Shown here: in pieces, positions 4,999 through 6,393 of the stretch | Position numbering within the stretch: the first letter of the stretch is position 1 | Layout of the letters: every line of letters starts with the position of its first letter | Source of the DNA: JAJFUI01 sp039679885 | Lineage (GTDB): Bacteria; Planctomycetota; Planctomycetia; Pirellulales; Thermoguttaceae | Direction of reading: 5' to 3' | Length of the DNA stretch: 6,393 bases | Assembly: GCA_039679885.1 (NCBI GenBank) | Contig: JBDKUC010000073.1 | Span: forward strand, 1-6,393 | Position numbers and translations under genes: made by a program | Notes under the pieces: generated by a model | The model's input: the letters and a program-made list of their open reading frames with translations, nothing else | Told to the model about the DNA's origin: nothing | Database searches by the model: none

Positions 4999-6261
4999 AT
5001 GTCTCCCGCCAGCCTGCGCCATGCGAACGCCCGGCAGCAAGGGCCTGTTGTCGAGCCGCGCAATACCGCTCGTGTATCCCATTTGGAGCGATGGCTCGCC
5101 GCGAGAGCGCTTCGCGCGATGGGTGACCCGCCCGCGCGACTGGTGCTCTGGAACGGCGACGAGATCGCAAACAACACCCGGCCCATCGCTTCACTGATGT
5201 TCCGCGATCGGGCCACCTTCTGGAAGGTGCTTCTGGACCCCAATCTCGAGTTTGGCGAAGCCTTTGCCGCCGGACGTCTCGAGGTCGAGGGCGATCTGGT
5301 CGCCTTCCTGGAAACGATCTCTCGCTGCCGGACGGCGGCGGGCCAATCAGGCAGTCTGGCGCCATCCTGGCTGCTGCGGCGGCTGCACCGCGCTCGACCG
5401 AACACCCGAGCGGCCGCACGGCAAAACATCCATCACCACTACGATTTGGGCGAGGACTTTTACCGGCTCTGGCTCGACAAAGAGATGGTCTACAGCGGCG
5501 CGTACTTCGCCGATCCGGCGATGACGCTCGACGAGGCGCAGCGAGCCAAGCTCGACTACGTGTGCCGCAAGCTTCGGCTCCAACCGGGCGAAAGCGTCGT
5601 CGAGATCGGCGGCGGCTGGGGGGCGCTGGCCCTGCATATGGCCCGCGACTACGGCGTCACCGTCACGTCAATCAACATCTCGCGACCGCAGATCGACTTC
5701 GCCCGGCGGCGGGCGTCGGCCGAGGGGCTCGACTCGCGCGTCGACTTCGTCGAGGACGACTACCGAAACCTCAGCGGACGCTTCGACGCCCTCGTTTCGC
5801 TCGGCATGTTGGAGCACGTCGGCCGATCGCACTACCGCGCCTTCGGCCGCATGGCCGACCGTTGCCTCGGACCGGGCGGCCGAGGGCTGATCCAATCCAT
5901 TGGACAGGACCGGCCGAGCGAGACCAGCGCCTGGATCGAGCGCCGCATCTTTCCGGGCGCCTATCCGCCCACGCTGCGAGAGATGGCGGATATTTTCGAG
6001 CGACCTGGCTTCTCGGTGCTCGATGTCGAGAACCTGCGGCTCCATTACTCGCAGACGCTCCGCCATTGGCTCGACCGCTTCGAGGCCTCGGCCGGCCGCG
6101 TCGCGAACATGTTCGATGAGCGGTTCGTGCGGACCTGGCGGCTCTATCTGGCCGGCTCCTGCGCGGCCTTTGCCGCCGGAGGACTGCAATTGTTCCAGGT
6201 CTTGTTCGCCCGCTCCGGCCAGAACGACATTCCCCGCACCCGCAGCGGCTGGTGCACCTGA
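4999..6261 (+). CDS. Cyclopropane-fatty-acyl-phospholipid synthase family (Cfa-like SAM-dependent methyltransferase)
   Basis: The protein has 420 residues from the ATG at 4999; GGAGG (4986-4990) lies 8 nt before it, so the in-frame GTG at 4990 is rejected. Family role: transfer of a methylene or methyl group from SAM to a double bond of acyl chains in membrane phospholipids. An N-terminal lipid-binding-type domain (about 47-105) precedes the catalytic domain. Motifs seen are NIHHHYDLGEDFY (143-155), MVYSGAYF (163-170), SAM motif I VEIGGGWGALAL (201-212), GMLEHVG (269-275), WIERRIFPGAYPP (312-324) and LRLHYSQTL (346-354). Ungapped comparison with E. coli Cfa from memory shows Glu272, Ile301 and Tyr350 kept of the five bicarbonate ligands. 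Gly167 stands where Cys139 would be and Gln299 where His266 would be. Length is near the family norm (E. coli 382), with a short N-terminal extension. The product could be a cyclopropane or a methyl-branched acyl chain. Confidence 0.9.
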   Translation: MSPASLRHANARQQGPVVEPRNTARVSHLERWLAARALRAMGDPPARLVLWNGDEIANNTRPIASLMFRDRATFWKVLLDPNLEFGEAFAAGRLEVEGDLVAFLETISRCRTAAGQSGSLAPSWLLRRLHRARPNTRAAARQNIHHHYDLGEDFYRLWLDKEMVYSGAYFADPAMTLDEAQRAKLDYVCRKLRLQPGESVVEIGGGWGALALHMARDYGVTVTSINISRPQIDFARRRASAEGLDSRVDFVEDDYRNLSGRFDALVSLGMLEHVGRSHYRAFGRMADRCLGPGGRGLIQSIGQDRPSETSAWIERRIFPGAYPPTLREMADIFERPGFSVLDVENLRLHYSQTLRHWLDRFEASAGRVANMFDERFVRTWRLYLAGSCAAFAAGGLQLFQVLFARSGQNDIPRTRSGWCT

Positions 6262-6361
6262 TCGCACGCCGTTGCACGCTCCGCGACGTCGGCTCTGCGG
6301 GCTGGTGCTAGTGTACTGTCTTAGAAATGACGGTCTGTATGTTGCATCATTCAGGACGAAT

Positions 6362-6392
6362 GGGCGCCATGTCCCACGCTTGCGTGGGCATG
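6362..6392. repeat. Palindromic intergenic repeat at the window end
   Basis: CATG (6368-6371), a bulged T, CCCACGC (6373-6379), TT, GCGTGGG (6382-6388) and CATG (6389-6392) form an 11-bp paired hairpin. It lies about 100 bp after the Cfa-like stop. A decayed relative occurs at 2571-2590. It looks like another dispersed palindromic element and could also help end the Cfa transcript. No T-run is visible before the window ends. Confidence 0.65.
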
Positions 6393-6393
6393 A

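Overview
The window is GC-rich and gene-dense, with four genes: a partial secreted-type modular protein and three lipid- or methyl-transfer-type enzymes. The protein architecture and the intergenic repeats suggest a planctomycete (Pirellulales-like) chromosome. The pointers are a multi-module surface protein ending in a short metzincin domain, small perfect palindromes between genes, and a KAS III and a Cfa-like enzyme on the same stretch. This placement is an inference from recalled family patterns; no marker gene is present.

Layout. Positions 1-2469 (+) hold the 3' part of a large modular protein: three Ig-like repeats, three copies of a second beta-rich module of about 100 residues, and a C-terminal zinc metalloprotease-like domain with a complete HExxHxxGxxHD motif. 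A 129-bp convergent gap follows, with two identical 27-bp palindrome-containing repeats that may also act as terminators. Positions 2599-3726 (-) encode a beta-ketoacyl-ACP synthase III-like enzyme with an intact Cys-His-Asn triad and a disordered-looking acidic tail. A divergent gap of about 400 bp carries candidate promoters. Positions 4134-4703 (+) encode a small protein with a class I methyltransferase-like fold that starts at TTG behind a perfect AGGAGG. A 295-bp gap holds a long near-perfect hairpin and a candidate promoter with a dyad over its -10. Positions 4999-6261 (+) encode a cyclopropane-fatty-acyl-phospholipid synthase family enzyme. The last 130 bp are non-coding and end in another palindromic repeat.

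How the genes fit together. The KAS III (acyl chain initiation or condensation) and the Cfa-like enzyme (modification of acyl chains in phospholipids) are both lipid enzymes. However, they are on opposite strands, separated by a methyltransferase-like gene, and each seems to have its own promoter. A shared lipid-tailoring role is therefore possible but not shown. The modular protease is unrelated in function and converges on this group.

The most notable point is in the Cfa-like enzyme. Two of the five residues that hold the catalytic bicarbonate in E. coli Cfa are replaced (Cys by Gly, His by Gln), while the rest of the family signature is intact. I found no CRISPR array, tRNA, rRNA or complete mobile element, and no clear multi-gene system of a new type.
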